From NCBI GenBank assembly GCA_963817035.1, contig CAWFMM010000003.1, positions 1,003,223 through 1,067,222 on the forward strand: a DNA stretch of 64,000 nt. Direction: 5' to 3'. A program made the position numbers and the translations under genes. Under the pieces are notes generated by a model. It made no database searches. It had not been told where the DNA came from and saw only the letters and a program-made list of their open reading frames with translations. This DNA is from AC-49 sp963817035 (GTDB lineage Bacteria; Actinomycetota; Thermoleophilia; Solirubrobacterales; Solirubrobacteraceae). Of this stretch, positions 1 through 7,027 are shown piece after piece. Positions within the stretch are counted from its first letter, which is position 1, and every line of letters starts with the position of its first letter.

Positions 1-215
1 GGCGTGTACGGATGGCGCGGGCGGTCCTCGCTGTCGCCGTGCAACGGCAGGTCAGGCAACACGAGCCGGAAGCGATCGGACAGCTCCTCGACCATCGGCT
101 CCCACTCGCGGTGCGACAGCATCGCCGAGTGCACGAGCACGATCGGCGGGCCGGTGCCGACCTCGCGGTAGGCCACGCGCGCGCCGTCATGGTGGTGATA
201 CAGCCGCAGCTTCAC
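1..215 (-). CDS. alpha/beta hydrolase, N-terminal fragment
   Basis: The gene runs off the left edge; only about the first 71 residues are visible. They read as the start of an alpha/beta-hydrolase fold enzyme: a first beta strand, the oxyanion-loop segment GPPIVLVHSAMLSHREW, then a strand ending in VLPDLPLHGDS, the usual DxxGHG-like position. The GTG start overlaps the stop of the upstream lipoprotein gene as GTGA, so the two are probably translationally coupled. The nucleophile elbow and substrate are outside the window, so esterase, haloperoxidase or lipase cannot be told apart. Confidence 0.75.
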   Translation of the reverse strand, partial: MKLRLYHHHDGARVAYREVGTGPPIVLVHSAMLSHREWEPMVEELSDRFRLVLPDLPLHGDSEDRPRHPYT

Positions 216-649
216 CCGCGCGCCCGCCCGGCGGCGCTGCCGCGTGTGACGAGTCTGTCCATCTCGGGCGCAAGCTCGTGCACGCGGCGCGCATCGGCCG
301 CCAGCCGCCGCGCCAGCTCCGCGGCGGTGGAGTTGGTGTCGGCGCCGCGTTGCGTCGCTCCGATCAGGAACCCGAGGGCCTGTGCGGCCTGCTGATCCCC
401 GCGCCCTGCGCGGATCGCGAGGTCGTCGGTGGCCGCCGCGAGCGCGGTCGCGACCCCGCTCAGCTTGGCGTCGCTGTTCGCGTGGACGATGCAGTCCGAC
501 AGTCGACTGCCATCGGGGAGCGGGCCGCCGGCCAGCGCCGCCTGCTGGATCGGCAGCGCCGGCCCGATGCACGCCGCCGGAACGGGCTTCTTGTCGGCGC
601 CGCAGCCGACAAGGACGACGGAGAGAGCGACGAGCAGCGAGAGGCGCAT
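212..649 (-). CDS. small secreted lipoprotein, unknown function
   Basis: This 145-residue protein starts with a hydrophobic signal peptide ending in the lipobox LVGCG (Cys16), so it should be lipid-anchored outside the membrane. The mature part is Ala-rich and mostly helical, with two further cysteines (CIGPAL and SDCIVH) that could form a disulfide; no enzyme motif is seen. Its ATG is preceded by TACGAT with a 6-nt gap, suggesting a leaderless transcript divergent from the MATE gene. It is followed by the hydrolase with a 4-nt overlap, so the two form an operon. Function unknown. Confidence 0.7.
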   Translation of the reverse strand: MRLSLLVALSVVLVGCGADKKPVPAACIGPALPIQQAALAGGPLPDGSRLSDCIVHANSDAKLSGVATALAAATDDLAIRAGRGDQQAAQALGFLIGATQRGADTNSTAAELARRLAADARRVHELAPEMDRLVTRGSAAGRARG

Positions 650-672
650 CGCGTGATCGTAGAGTCACGGCG

Positions 673-1971
673 ATGGGTGGGCGCGCGTACGACCGTGAGA
701 TCCTGCGCCTCGCGGTGCCGGCGCTGGGTGCGCTTGCGGCCGAGCCGCTCTACCTGCTCGTCGACACCGCGATCGTCGGGCACCTGGGTACCGCGCAGCT
801 CGCGGCCCTCGCGCTGGCCGGGGTGCTGCTCGGCACGCTGGTCACGCTGTGCAACTTCCTGACCTACGCGACGACCGCGCGGGTCGCCCGTCTGCACGGC
901 GCCGGCCAAGAGGCCCAGGCCGGAGAGCTCGCTGCCCAATCGCTGTGGCTCGCGCTGCTGATCGGCATCCCGGCGGGGGTTCTGTGCGTGGTCGCGGCCG
1001 CGCCGCTGATGGCGCTGCTCGGCGGTCATGGGCTCATCGCGACGCTTGCCGCGCGTTACCTGCGGATCGCCGCGATCGGCCTGCCGGCGGCGCTGATCGC
1101 GCTCGGCGGGCAGGGCTACCTGCGCGGCGTCGACCGCCTGCGTGCACCGCTGGTCATCCTCGTCGTCGCGAACCTCGTCAACGTCTTGCTCGAGCTGGTG
1201 CTCGTCTACGGGCTCGACATGGGCCTCGACGGATCGGCGCTCGGCACGGTGATCGCCCAGCTCGGGATGGGCGCGGCGTTCGCCGCGCTGCTGCTCGCCG
1301 CACCGGCGACCAGCCGTCGCCCGCGCCGGGACGCGATGGCCTCGGTGCTGAGCATCGGCGCAGCGATCTTCGTGCGCACCGCCGCGTTGCTCGGCGCGTT
1401 CGTCGTTGCCAGCGCGGTGCTCGCGCGGATCGGCCCCGCGTCGCTGGCGGCCCACCAGATCGCGTTTCAGCTGTTCCTGTTTCTCGCCCTGGTCCTCGAC
1501 GCGATCGCGATCGCCGGGCAGATCATCGTCGGGCGCGCGCTCGGCGCCGGGCGCGGCGCGCTGGCTCGCGAGGCCGCCGCGCGAATGCTGGTCTGGTCCC
1601 TCGCCCTGGGCTGTGCGTTCGGCGCCGCGCTCCTGGCGCTGCGCGGACCGCTGCCGCGAGTGTTCACCGACGACCCGCTCGTCCTGCTCCGCGCGCATCA
1701 GATGTGGCCGCTGTTCGCGCTGATGCTGCCGATCGGTGCGGTGGTCTTCGCGCTGGACGGCATCCTCATCGGCGCCGGTGACGGGCGCTACCTCGCCGGC
1801 GCGATGCTCGCCGCGTTCGCCGTCTTCGTCCCGATCGCGCTGGCCGCACTGCACTTCGGCTGGGGCATCCGCGGCGTCTGGTGGGGCCTCGACATCTTGA
1901 TGGTCGTGCGTTGCGCGACGCTCGGGTTCCGCTTCGCCGGTGAGCGATGGGTTGTGTTGGGAGCCGGCTGA
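673..1971 (+). CDS. MATE-family multidrug/toxin efflux protein (DinF-like)
   Basis: A 432-residue polytopic membrane protein with about 12 hydrophobic segments in two homologous halves, as in MATE cation-coupled exporters. The opening EILRLAVPALGALAAEPLY and VDTAIVGHLG segments match the conserved first helix pair, and the repeat half begins near SIGAAIFVRTAALLGAFVV. Family role: export of cationic drugs or metabolites driven by H+ or Na+. I chose the ATG at 673 over upstream starts in the same open frame because it begins directly before the first helix and TAGAGT lies 7 nt upstream. The promoter faces the lipoprotein promoter back to back. Substrate cannot be inferred. Confidence 0.88.
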   Translation: MGGRAYDREILRLAVPALGALAAEPLYLLVDTAIVGHLGTAQLAALALAGVLLGTLVTLCNFLTYATTARVARLHGAGQEAQAGELAAQSLWLALLIGIPAGVLCVVAAAPLMALLGGHGLIATLAARYLRIAAIGLPAALIALGGQGYLRGVDRLRAPLVILVVANLVNVLLELVLVYGLDMGLDGSALGTVIAQLGMGAAFAALLLAAPATSRRPRRDAMASVLSIGAAIFVRTAALLGAFVVASAVLARIGPASLAAHQIAFQLFLFLALVLDAIAIAGQIIVGRALGAGRGALAREAAARMLVWSLALGCAFGAALLALRGPLPRVFTDDPLVLLRAHQMWPLFALMLPIGAVVFALDGILIGAGDGRYLAGAMLAAFAVFVPIALAALHFGWGIRGVWWGLDILMVVRCATLGFRFAGERWVVLGAG

Positions 1972-2060
1972 TCGATCGGGCGGCGTGATCGAAGGACCAA
2001 ACCTCTGCAAAGGCACGCAGGGAGGCTCAACGCGGCGCCCGCCCGTCGAACTTCCAGCAC

Positions 2061-2270
2061 ATGAGCGCAACGCAGCCGAGTCGTCGCCTTGGGTTGACGA
2101 CCAGTGAAGCCGCCCGGCACCTGGGCGTCTCGCTGAGCACGATCCGCCGCTGGTCCAACACGGGCCATCTGCTCGGCTACCGCACCCCGGGTGGGCAGCG
2201 CCGCTTCTCGGTCGAGCAGCTCGACGACTTCCTGCAGTCGCTCGAGCAGGGCAACGTCGCCCGAGATTAG
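2061..2270 (+). CDS. BldC-like single-domain MerR-type HTH regulator
   Basis: A 69-residue protein consisting almost only of a winged helix-turn-helix: LTTSEAARHLGVSLSTIRRW is the HTH, and YRTPGGQRRF is the wing typical of excisionase/BldC-type MerR folds. There is no effector domain, so DNA binding alone is expected. Actinobacterial BldC controls developmental genes by cooperative binding to direct repeats; whether this is an orthologue cannot be told from one domain. It sits between the MATE gene and the damaged HD-GYP gene, 89 bp after the former, and is probably its own unit. Confidence 0.8.
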   Translation: MSATQPSRRLGLTTSEAARHLGVSLSTIRRWSNTGHLLGYRTPGGQRRFSVEQLDDFLQSLEQGNVARD

Positions 2271-2326
2271 ATGGTTGATTCCACGACCGGCACGTCATCT
2301 GAACGTACCGGCCGCGAAATCCCCAT

Positions 2327-3666
2327 CTAGTTCGCGGCCGCCTCGTTGAGGCGCCGCTCGATGTCCAGTTCGCGGTCGTAGTCCGCTTCGTCGGCGTGCC
2401 GGTAGTCGGTGCCCTGGCCGGCCAGCAGCTGGGCGAGGATCTCGACGTAGTCCGCGTCGAGCTGGCGCCCGGCAACGCGGCGCAACTCGGTCAGCGCTTC
2501 GAACGACGTCATCCGCTCGCGGTAGGTGTCGGGCGCGGTCAGCGTGTCGTAGACCTCGGCCACCGCGACGATCCGGGCGATCGCCGGGATCTCGTCGCCG
2601 CTGACACCGTTGGGATACCCGCGGCCGTCGATGCGCTCGTGGTGGGCGAGCACGATCTCGGCGACCGGGCCGTAGACGCCGATGTCCTGAAGCAGGTTTG
2701 CGCCGATGCTCGGATGCAGTCGCACGACGCGCCAATCGTCCTGCGTCAACTCGCCCTCGGGTTCGAGCACCCGGTCCGACAGCGCAAACCGCCCGATGTC
2801 GTGAAGCAGACCGGAGGTGTGGGCGAGCTCCTGCTCGCGCTCGCTCATCCCGGCGCGCCGGGCAATGTCGCGCGAGAAGCGCGCCACCGCCGCGCAGTGG
2901 CGCGCGGCCCGGTGATCGCGTTCGTCGAGCGTGCGGACCAGGCTGGAGAGCACGCCCCACGAGAGGTTCGCGTACTCGCGGGTACGGGTGCGGGCGACGG
3001 CGAGCGAGGCGGGTCATGTAGGAGAAGGCGACGACGATCAGCAGCGCGAACGCGATCACCGCGAGGCCGGTCTGCACGTAGACCTCGGCGAGCGCCGCGG
3101 CCAGCGCGATGTTCAGGGCCGCGGGGATCAGGTACTCGCGCGGCAGCGACCAGGCGATGTTGCGGCAGGCCGTCGAGCAGGTTGATCTCGAGGTCGACGA
3201 AGACGACGTTGACGAACAGGATCAACACGCCGGCGGCGGCCAGCACGAGCGGGAACGCGACGCTCGTCTGGGCGAGACGCCAGACTCCCGAAGACCCAGG
3301 CCGCGAACGCGTAGGGCGTTGCGGTGCCGGCCAGGTTCACGAGCCCGCCTGCCAGCGATAGCGACCGGCGATCGACCACACGATCGACGTGGCGACCGCG
3401 ATGGCGAACGCGCAGAACGGGTCGAGGAAACCGATCGCCAGGACCGCCACAGAGGAAGCGCGCCCGAGACCGAGATGTCACCTGGTCTCGACGTCGATCG
3501 ACGTCGAGATCACCTCGGCGACCAGGCCGACGGCGAGCAGCACGTAGAAGAGCGGATCGCCCGCATCGCCGCTCCACGTCAACGGCGGCGAGCACCGCGC
3601 CGGCGAGAAGAACAGCGGACGACGTGACAACGACAATGAGCTGCCGCCGGCGGGCAGAGCGGTCAC
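2327..3666 (-). pseudogene. membrane HD-GYP phosphodiesterase gene broken by several frameshifts
   Basis: Read on the minus strand from GTG 3666, hydrophobic segments continue only by changing frame several times (near 3480, 3450, 3345, 3285, 3170 and 2960). Recovered pieces include DPLFYVLLAVGLVAEV, FLDPFCAFAIAVATSIVW, GGLVNLAGTATPYAFAAW, AGVLILFVNVVFVDLEI and LAVIAFALLIVVAFSYMT: a five- to seven-helix sensor-type membrane domain. The last 208 residues (2327-2953) are one intact HD-GYP domain with LLHDIGR and HHERIDGRGYP, the family's metal and cyclic-di-GMP hydrolase motifs. The helices are well kept, so decay is recent or the breaks are sequencing errors. If intact it would be a membrane-bound c-di-GMP phosphodiesterase. 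Confidence 0.8.
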
Positions 3667-3787
3667 TCGATCATGGCGTAGACCGTAGCGCCCTGTTGAG
3701 AGCGACAGAAGCAGAACCGGTGATGACGGTACGGACTACGGGCGACGGTAGTTCACAGTGCTCTCCTTTTCGGACGAATCTCTGACT

Positions 3788-3801
3788 CCTGCCTATGCAG
3801 G
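3788..3801. promoter_or_regulatory. inverted repeat CCTGC-N4-GCAGG, possible operator
   Basis: A perfect 5-bp inverted repeat with a 4-nt centre lies in the AT-richer spacer (3667-3910) between the HD-GYP gene and the first MerR-like gene. The same spacer carries CCTGCCTGC at 3881-3889, which recurs exactly upstream of the second MerR-like gene at 5349-5357. This suggests, without proving, autoregulation by the MerR-like proteins. The rest of the spacer shows no gene. Confidence 0.35.
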
Positions 3802-3910
3802 CGCATCTAGACGGATTTCGAGCCTTAAGCACTGCTTTCGTTCGCACATATGTGCACTTTGTGGCAATATCGACGCAAAACCTGCCTGCAACACCGACAG
3901 TTCTCACTGA

Positions 3911-4813
3911 GTGCGAACCCTCAAGACCTCAGAAGCCGCTGCCTTGCTCAACGTGTCGCCGAACACGTTGCGTGCCTGGGAACGCCGATTCGGCTATCCG
4001 CACCCGCAGCGGTCCCCCGGCAAACACCGGCTGTACACCCACGGCGAGGTCGCCGCGCTCCGCGACGCGCTGCAGGAGGGGCTGTCGATCTCGTCTGCCG
4101 TTTCCCGCGCGCGAGAGGCGCTGACCGCCGACACCAACTCGCTCGTCGGTGCGATCGCCGCGTTCGAGCTCGAACGCGCCGACGCCGCGATGGAGGCCGC
4201 TCTGGCCCTCCGCTCGGTCGAGCGTTCGATCGAAGAGGTGCTGCTGCCCTCGATGAACGAGATCGGCGAGCGCCATGGCTTTGACTCCGCCCCGTGGGCC
4301 TTCGCCGCCCGGTGGGCCGGTGACTGGCTCGTCCGTGCCCAGCGCCTCGCGCCGGCGCCACAGCGGCCGGGCGCCATCCTGATCGGCGACGCCAGCCGTG
4401 ACCAGCTCGACTCCGACGCGCTCGGCCTGCGCGCGCTCGAGCTGTTTTGTATCCGGGCGGGGGCGCGCGTCCTGCCTCTCCCGGTTCTCGGGGTCGGCGG
4501 CCTGGCCGATGTCGTCGGATCGTTCGCCCCGAACGCCGTCGTCATCGCCGGTCGCCACGCCGAGGACGACGCCGTCGCCCGCTGGGCCTACACCGTCCGC
4601 TCGGCCGCCGGCCCGCTACCGGTGGCGCTCTTCCACCGCGGGCGCGAGGGCCGCGTCCTGACGACCGGCGCCCGCGCGCTGGCCGACTCTCCCGGCGACG
4701 CGCAACGCCAGATCCTGGCCATGGCCGAGACCCACCACGCGGCCGCGACCGCTGAAGGCGTCGCGACGTTCGATGGCCGTCGCGCCGCTCGACGTAGGAC
4801 GATGAGCGCATGA
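3911..4813 (+). CDS. MerR-type regulator with degenerate cobalamin-binding fold (CarH/LitR-like), paralog 1
   Basis: This 300-residue regulator has an N-terminal MerR HTH (TSEAAALLNVSPNTLRAWER, residues 6-25, followed by RRFGYP), a helical bundle (about 75-150) and a Rossmann-like C-terminal domain (about 154-270) arranged as in CarH/LitR photoreceptors. In those proteins the lower-ligand motif is ExxHxxG-like; here the equivalent stretch is DSDALGL (168-173), with Asp169 where His is expected and the Gly kept. The bundle also lacks the usual Glu-His pair. Cobalamin binding is therefore doubtful. The start is GTG 3911; the next gene overlaps by ATGA. Target genes are unknown; neighbours suggest autoregulation or control of the adjacent regulators. 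Confidence 0.78.
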   Translation: MRTLKTSEAAALLNVSPNTLRAWERRFGYPHPQRSPGKHRLYTHGEVAALRDALQEGLSISSAVSRAREALTADTNSLVGAIAAFELERADAAMEAALALRSVERSIEEVLLPSMNEIGERHGFDSAPWAFAARWAGDWLVRAQRLAPAPQRPGAILIGDASRDQLDSDALGLRALELFCIRAGARVLPLPVLGVGGLADVVGSFAPNAVVIAGRHAEDDAVARWAYTVRSAAGPLPVALFHRGREGRVLTTGARALADSPGDAQRQILAMAETHHAAATAEGVATFDGRRAARRRTMSA

Positions 4814-5295
4814 GCGCAGCCCACCTCAGGCTCGTCACCACACCGCTGCCGGCCGACGGTCGCCGTGAGCTCGCGCATTTCTGCGGGCACTGTGGAGCTC
4901 CCCCGGTGACAATGCCGACGCCGCGGGTCTGTGGACGCTGTGGTCTGGGGGTCATGCTCGAAGCCGACTCGGCGCTCGCGCCCAAGCCCGGCGCCGCGTT
5001 CCTGCTCGTCGATCGCGCGCTCACTGTGTGCGGCCTATCGGGCGCGGCTGAGGCGATCCTGTGCGTCACCGAGGTCGAGGCGGTCAATCGCCCACTCACC
5101 GAGTTCCTGGTCCCGGCCGAGGCCGGCGCCTCGACGCACGACTTCGTCGCGCTGATCATCGGCGCGACCGCGCACGCCCATGATGGCGAGGTCACCATCG
5201 TCCGCCCGCCCGACGAGTTCGGTGTGCGCTACCGCGTTCGCGTCGGCGCCTGCGGCCCGCCACAAGGCGCGCTGCTCGTCTTCGACGAGCACTGA
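4810..5295 (+). CDS. zinc-ribbon plus PAS-like sensor protein, coupled to the MerR regulator
   Basis: The 161-residue product has a short N-terminal zinc ribbon (CGHCG at about 25-29 and CGRCG at about 41-45, two CxxC knuckles) followed by a PAS-like fold beginning at AAFLLVDRALTVCGLSGAAE, where a strand, loop and helix match the start of PAS domains, and ending in strands YRVRVGACG and GALLVFDEH. No kinase, cyclase or DNA-binding domain is attached. The ATG overlaps the stop of the MerR-like gene by 4 nt, so the two are co-translated and may act together, the PAS part sensing and the ribbon mediating contact. That role is inference. Confidence 0.7.
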   Translation: MSAAHLRLVTTPLPADGRRELAHFCGHCGAPPVTMPTPRVCGRCGLGVMLEADSALAPKPGAAFLLVDRALTVCGLSGAAEAILCVTEVEAVNRPLTEFLVPAEAGASTHDFVALIIGATAHAHDGEVTIVRPPDEFGVRYRVRVGACGPPQGALLVFDEH

Positions 5296-5372
5296 TTTCT
5301 GCGCGCGAGGCGCGCGGATCGGTGGTATTCGCGGTGGTCGAGCGCATTCCTGCCTGCTCATAACACGCACGG

Positions 5373-5406
5373 AACCTGCCCAACTGCAGCATCCTCTGCA
5401 CAGGTT
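5373..5406. promoter_or_regulatory. AACCTG-N22-CAGGTT inverted repeat before the second MerR gene
   Basis: AACCTG at 5373-5378 and its reverse complement at 5401-5406 flank 22 bases, ending 9 bases before the ATG at 5416. AACCTGCC also occurs at 3879-3886 before the first MerR-like gene. MerR-family dimers bind inverted repeats, so this is a reasonable autoregulatory site candidate, not a proven one. Confidence 0.4.
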
Positions 5407-5415
5407 GCGGCAGCT

Positions 5416-6360
5416 ATGAGCAGGTTCGATAACTGTCGCGATATGGGAGTCATCCGAACCAACGCAGCCGCGGCCATGCTCGGCGTGAGCCCGAACACCC
5501 TGCGCTCGTGGGAGCGCCGCTTCGGCTATCCGACCCCGCGCCGGACCCAGGGCGGCCACCGCCAGTTCGATCTCATCGAGATCGAGGCGCTGCGCACCGC
5601 GTTCGAGGAGACCCACAACGTCTCGTCGGCGATCTCGATGGCCCGTGAGCGCGGCGCCGGCCCCGCCACTCCGGCGCGACTGCGCTCGGCCCTCGGCCGG
5701 TTTGACGACCTCGAAGCCGACCGCGTGCTCGAAGAGAGCCTCGCGGTGCGCTCGGTTGAGCGCACGGTCGAGGAGGTCATGCTTCCCGCAGTCGAGGCGC
5801 TACGCGATCCCAACGCGCTGCCCGGTCCCGAGTATGGCTTCGCCTGGCGCTGGGCATCGAGCTGGCTGGCCGCGTCGATGCGCGTCGCTCCGACGCCGTC
5901 GCGTTCTGAGGGCGCCCTGATCTTTGACGCGTCGTGTCCGGTCGACATGGACGCGCTGCACGCCCAGGCGCTCGAGCTCGTGTTGCGCCGCGGTGGCATG
6001 CGCACGCTGACGCTCAACGTCGAGCTCGATCCCGATCGCGTCGGGCGCGCGCTCACCGCGCTCGATCCGCGGGCCGTGATCCTCACCGGCCGGCGGGCCT
6101 CGCTCGACGCGCTCGGGCGGATCGTCTACGCCGCGCGGCGGGTCGGCGGCGATCGCGTCGCCGTCTTCGACTATCGCGGCGCACTGCCCGAGACCGGGGC
6201 GAGCACCGTCGAGCGCCTCGGGGTTCGTCCCCTGGCTGCGCGCGACCTGTTGTTCGCTGAGATGGACCGTCGGGCGGTCGGCGAACAGATCGTCGCTCGC
6301 GGCCCGAGCATCACCAAGCGCCGCGCGGCGCTCAGCGAACACCACATCGCCGTCGGCTGA
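5416..6360 (+). CDS. MerR-type regulator with cobalamin-binding-like fold, paralog 2
   Basis: This 314-residue protein is a paralog of the 3911 product, with the same order: MerR HTH (AAAAMLGVSPNTLRSWERRF, residues 17-36), helical bundle, then a Rossmann-like domain from about 165. At the cobalamin lower-ligand position it reads ALHAQAL, so His182 is kept but the conserved Gly is Ala, the reverse of paralog 1. It may bind cobalamin weakly, bind another ligand, or heterodimerise with its paralog. ATG 5443 (giving MGVIRTNAAAAML) is an alternative start that aligns better with paralog 1. An inverted repeat precedes the gene. Targets unknown. Confidence 0.78.
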   Translation: MSRFDNCRDMGVIRTNAAAAMLGVSPNTLRSWERRFGYPTPRRTQGGHRQFDLIEIEALRTAFEETHNVSSAISMARERGAGPATPARLRSALGRFDDLEADRVLEESLAVRSVERTVEEVMLPAVEALRDPNALPGPEYGFAWRWASSWLAASMRVAPTPSRSEGALIFDASCPVDMDALHAQALELVLRRGGMRTLTLNVELDPDRVGRALTALDPRAVILTGRRASLDALGRIVYAARRVGGDRVAVFDYRGALPETGASTVERLGVRPLAARDLLFAEMDRRAVGEQIVARGPSITKRRAALSEHHIAVG

Positions 6361-6382
6361 TCCATCCGCAAGCGCCGCCATC

Positions 6383-6826
6383 ATGCGGCGCGCAATGGCC
6401 CTCGTCCCAGGCGACCCGCTGGCGCATCGCGCGCTCGACTCGCTGCTCCAGGCCGAGGCGATCGTCCGCCGGCGCCTGAGCGCCGATCTCGAACGCGAAG
6501 GCCTGTCGGCGTCGGGGTTTTCGGTGCTCGTCGTCCTGACCACCGCCGGCGGCGAGCTGGAGCTCCGGGCGCTGCGCGCGCGGCTGCACACGTCAAAGGC
6601 CAACGCGACCGAGGTCGTGACGACGCTCGAACTGCGCGGGCTCGTCTCGCGCCGGCGCCTGCCCCATGACCGCCGCGCGGCGATGGTTTCTCTGACGACG
6701 ACGGGGCAGGAGATGGTCGACCGGCTCTTCCCTGAGCACACCGAGCGCGTGAGCAACGCGTTCTCGGCCCTGGACGAGGGCGAGAAGCGCAGCCTGGCCG
6801 AGATCTGTCGCAAGCTCGCGGCGTAG
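6383..6826 (+). CDS. MarR-family transcriptional regulator
   Basis: A 147-residue winged-helix protein. LRALRARLHTSKANATEVV is the recognition region and RRRLPHDRRAAMVSLTTTG is the beta wing with the Asp-Arg pair typical of MarR; long helices at both ends supply dimerisation. It lies 22 bp after the second MerR-like gene and 25 bp before a perfect hairpin, so it could be the last gene of the regulator island. MarR proteins usually repress an adjacent exporter or enzyme in response to small aromatic ligands; no obvious target adjoins it. Confidence 0.85.
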   Translation: MRRAMALVPGDPLAHRALDSLLQAEAIVRRRLSADLEREGLSASGFSVLVVLTTAGGELELRALRARLHTSKANATEVVTTLELRGLVSRRRLPHDRRAAMVSLTTTGQEMVDRLFPEHTERVSNAFSALDEGEKRSLAEICRKLAA

Positions 6827-6850
6827 CGGCGGGACGAACCGCGCGAGGTT

Positions 6851-6905
6851 TCCATCGAGGGCCGAATCGACCGTGTTATGCACGGTCGATTCGGCCCTCG
6901 ATGGA
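6851..6905. repeat. perfect 25-bp inverted repeat with 5-nt loop between marR-like gene and ileS
   Basis: The arms 6851-6875 and 6881-6905 are exact reverse complements around the loop TTATG. The stem starts 25 nt after the MarR stop codon and ends about 120 nt before ileS. A U-tract is absent, so it is either an actinobacterial-type terminator without a U-tail or another foldback element. The arms are far longer than a normal MarR operator. I see no T-box features (no specifier hairpin or GGTGG antiterminator bulge). Confidence 0.75.
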
Positions 6906-7011
6906 TCCGTATGCGTCTCGCGGGGCGAACCGGCCTTCCGGCCCTTCCCTCGCTGCGGCTGTTCGGAGCCCGATGCGAGCATCGCGAACCGGGCGCAAGA
7001 GGTGCGCCTCC

Positions 7012-7017
7012 TACAAT
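7012..7017 (+). promoter_or_regulatory. -10 element (TACAAT) of ileS
   Basis: TACAAT lies 10 nt before the ileS ATG, so the transcript would begin within a few bases of the start codon and be leaderless or nearly so. No convincing -35 hexamer is seen. No SD sequence precedes the ATG, which supports this reading. Confidence 0.55.
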
Positions 7018-7027
7018 CCGCTCCCCC

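Noticed and set aside
460..2475. Long minus-strand open frame of 671 codons across the MATE gene
   Set aside because: It is antisense to a clear MATE protein, is Arg/Ser-rich with no domain, and such frames are common in high-GC DNA.
6905..7027. T-box riboswitch before ileS
   Set aside because: No specifier stem, no GGTGG-type antiterminator bulge and a -10 only 10 nt before the ATG; the leader is too short for a T-box.
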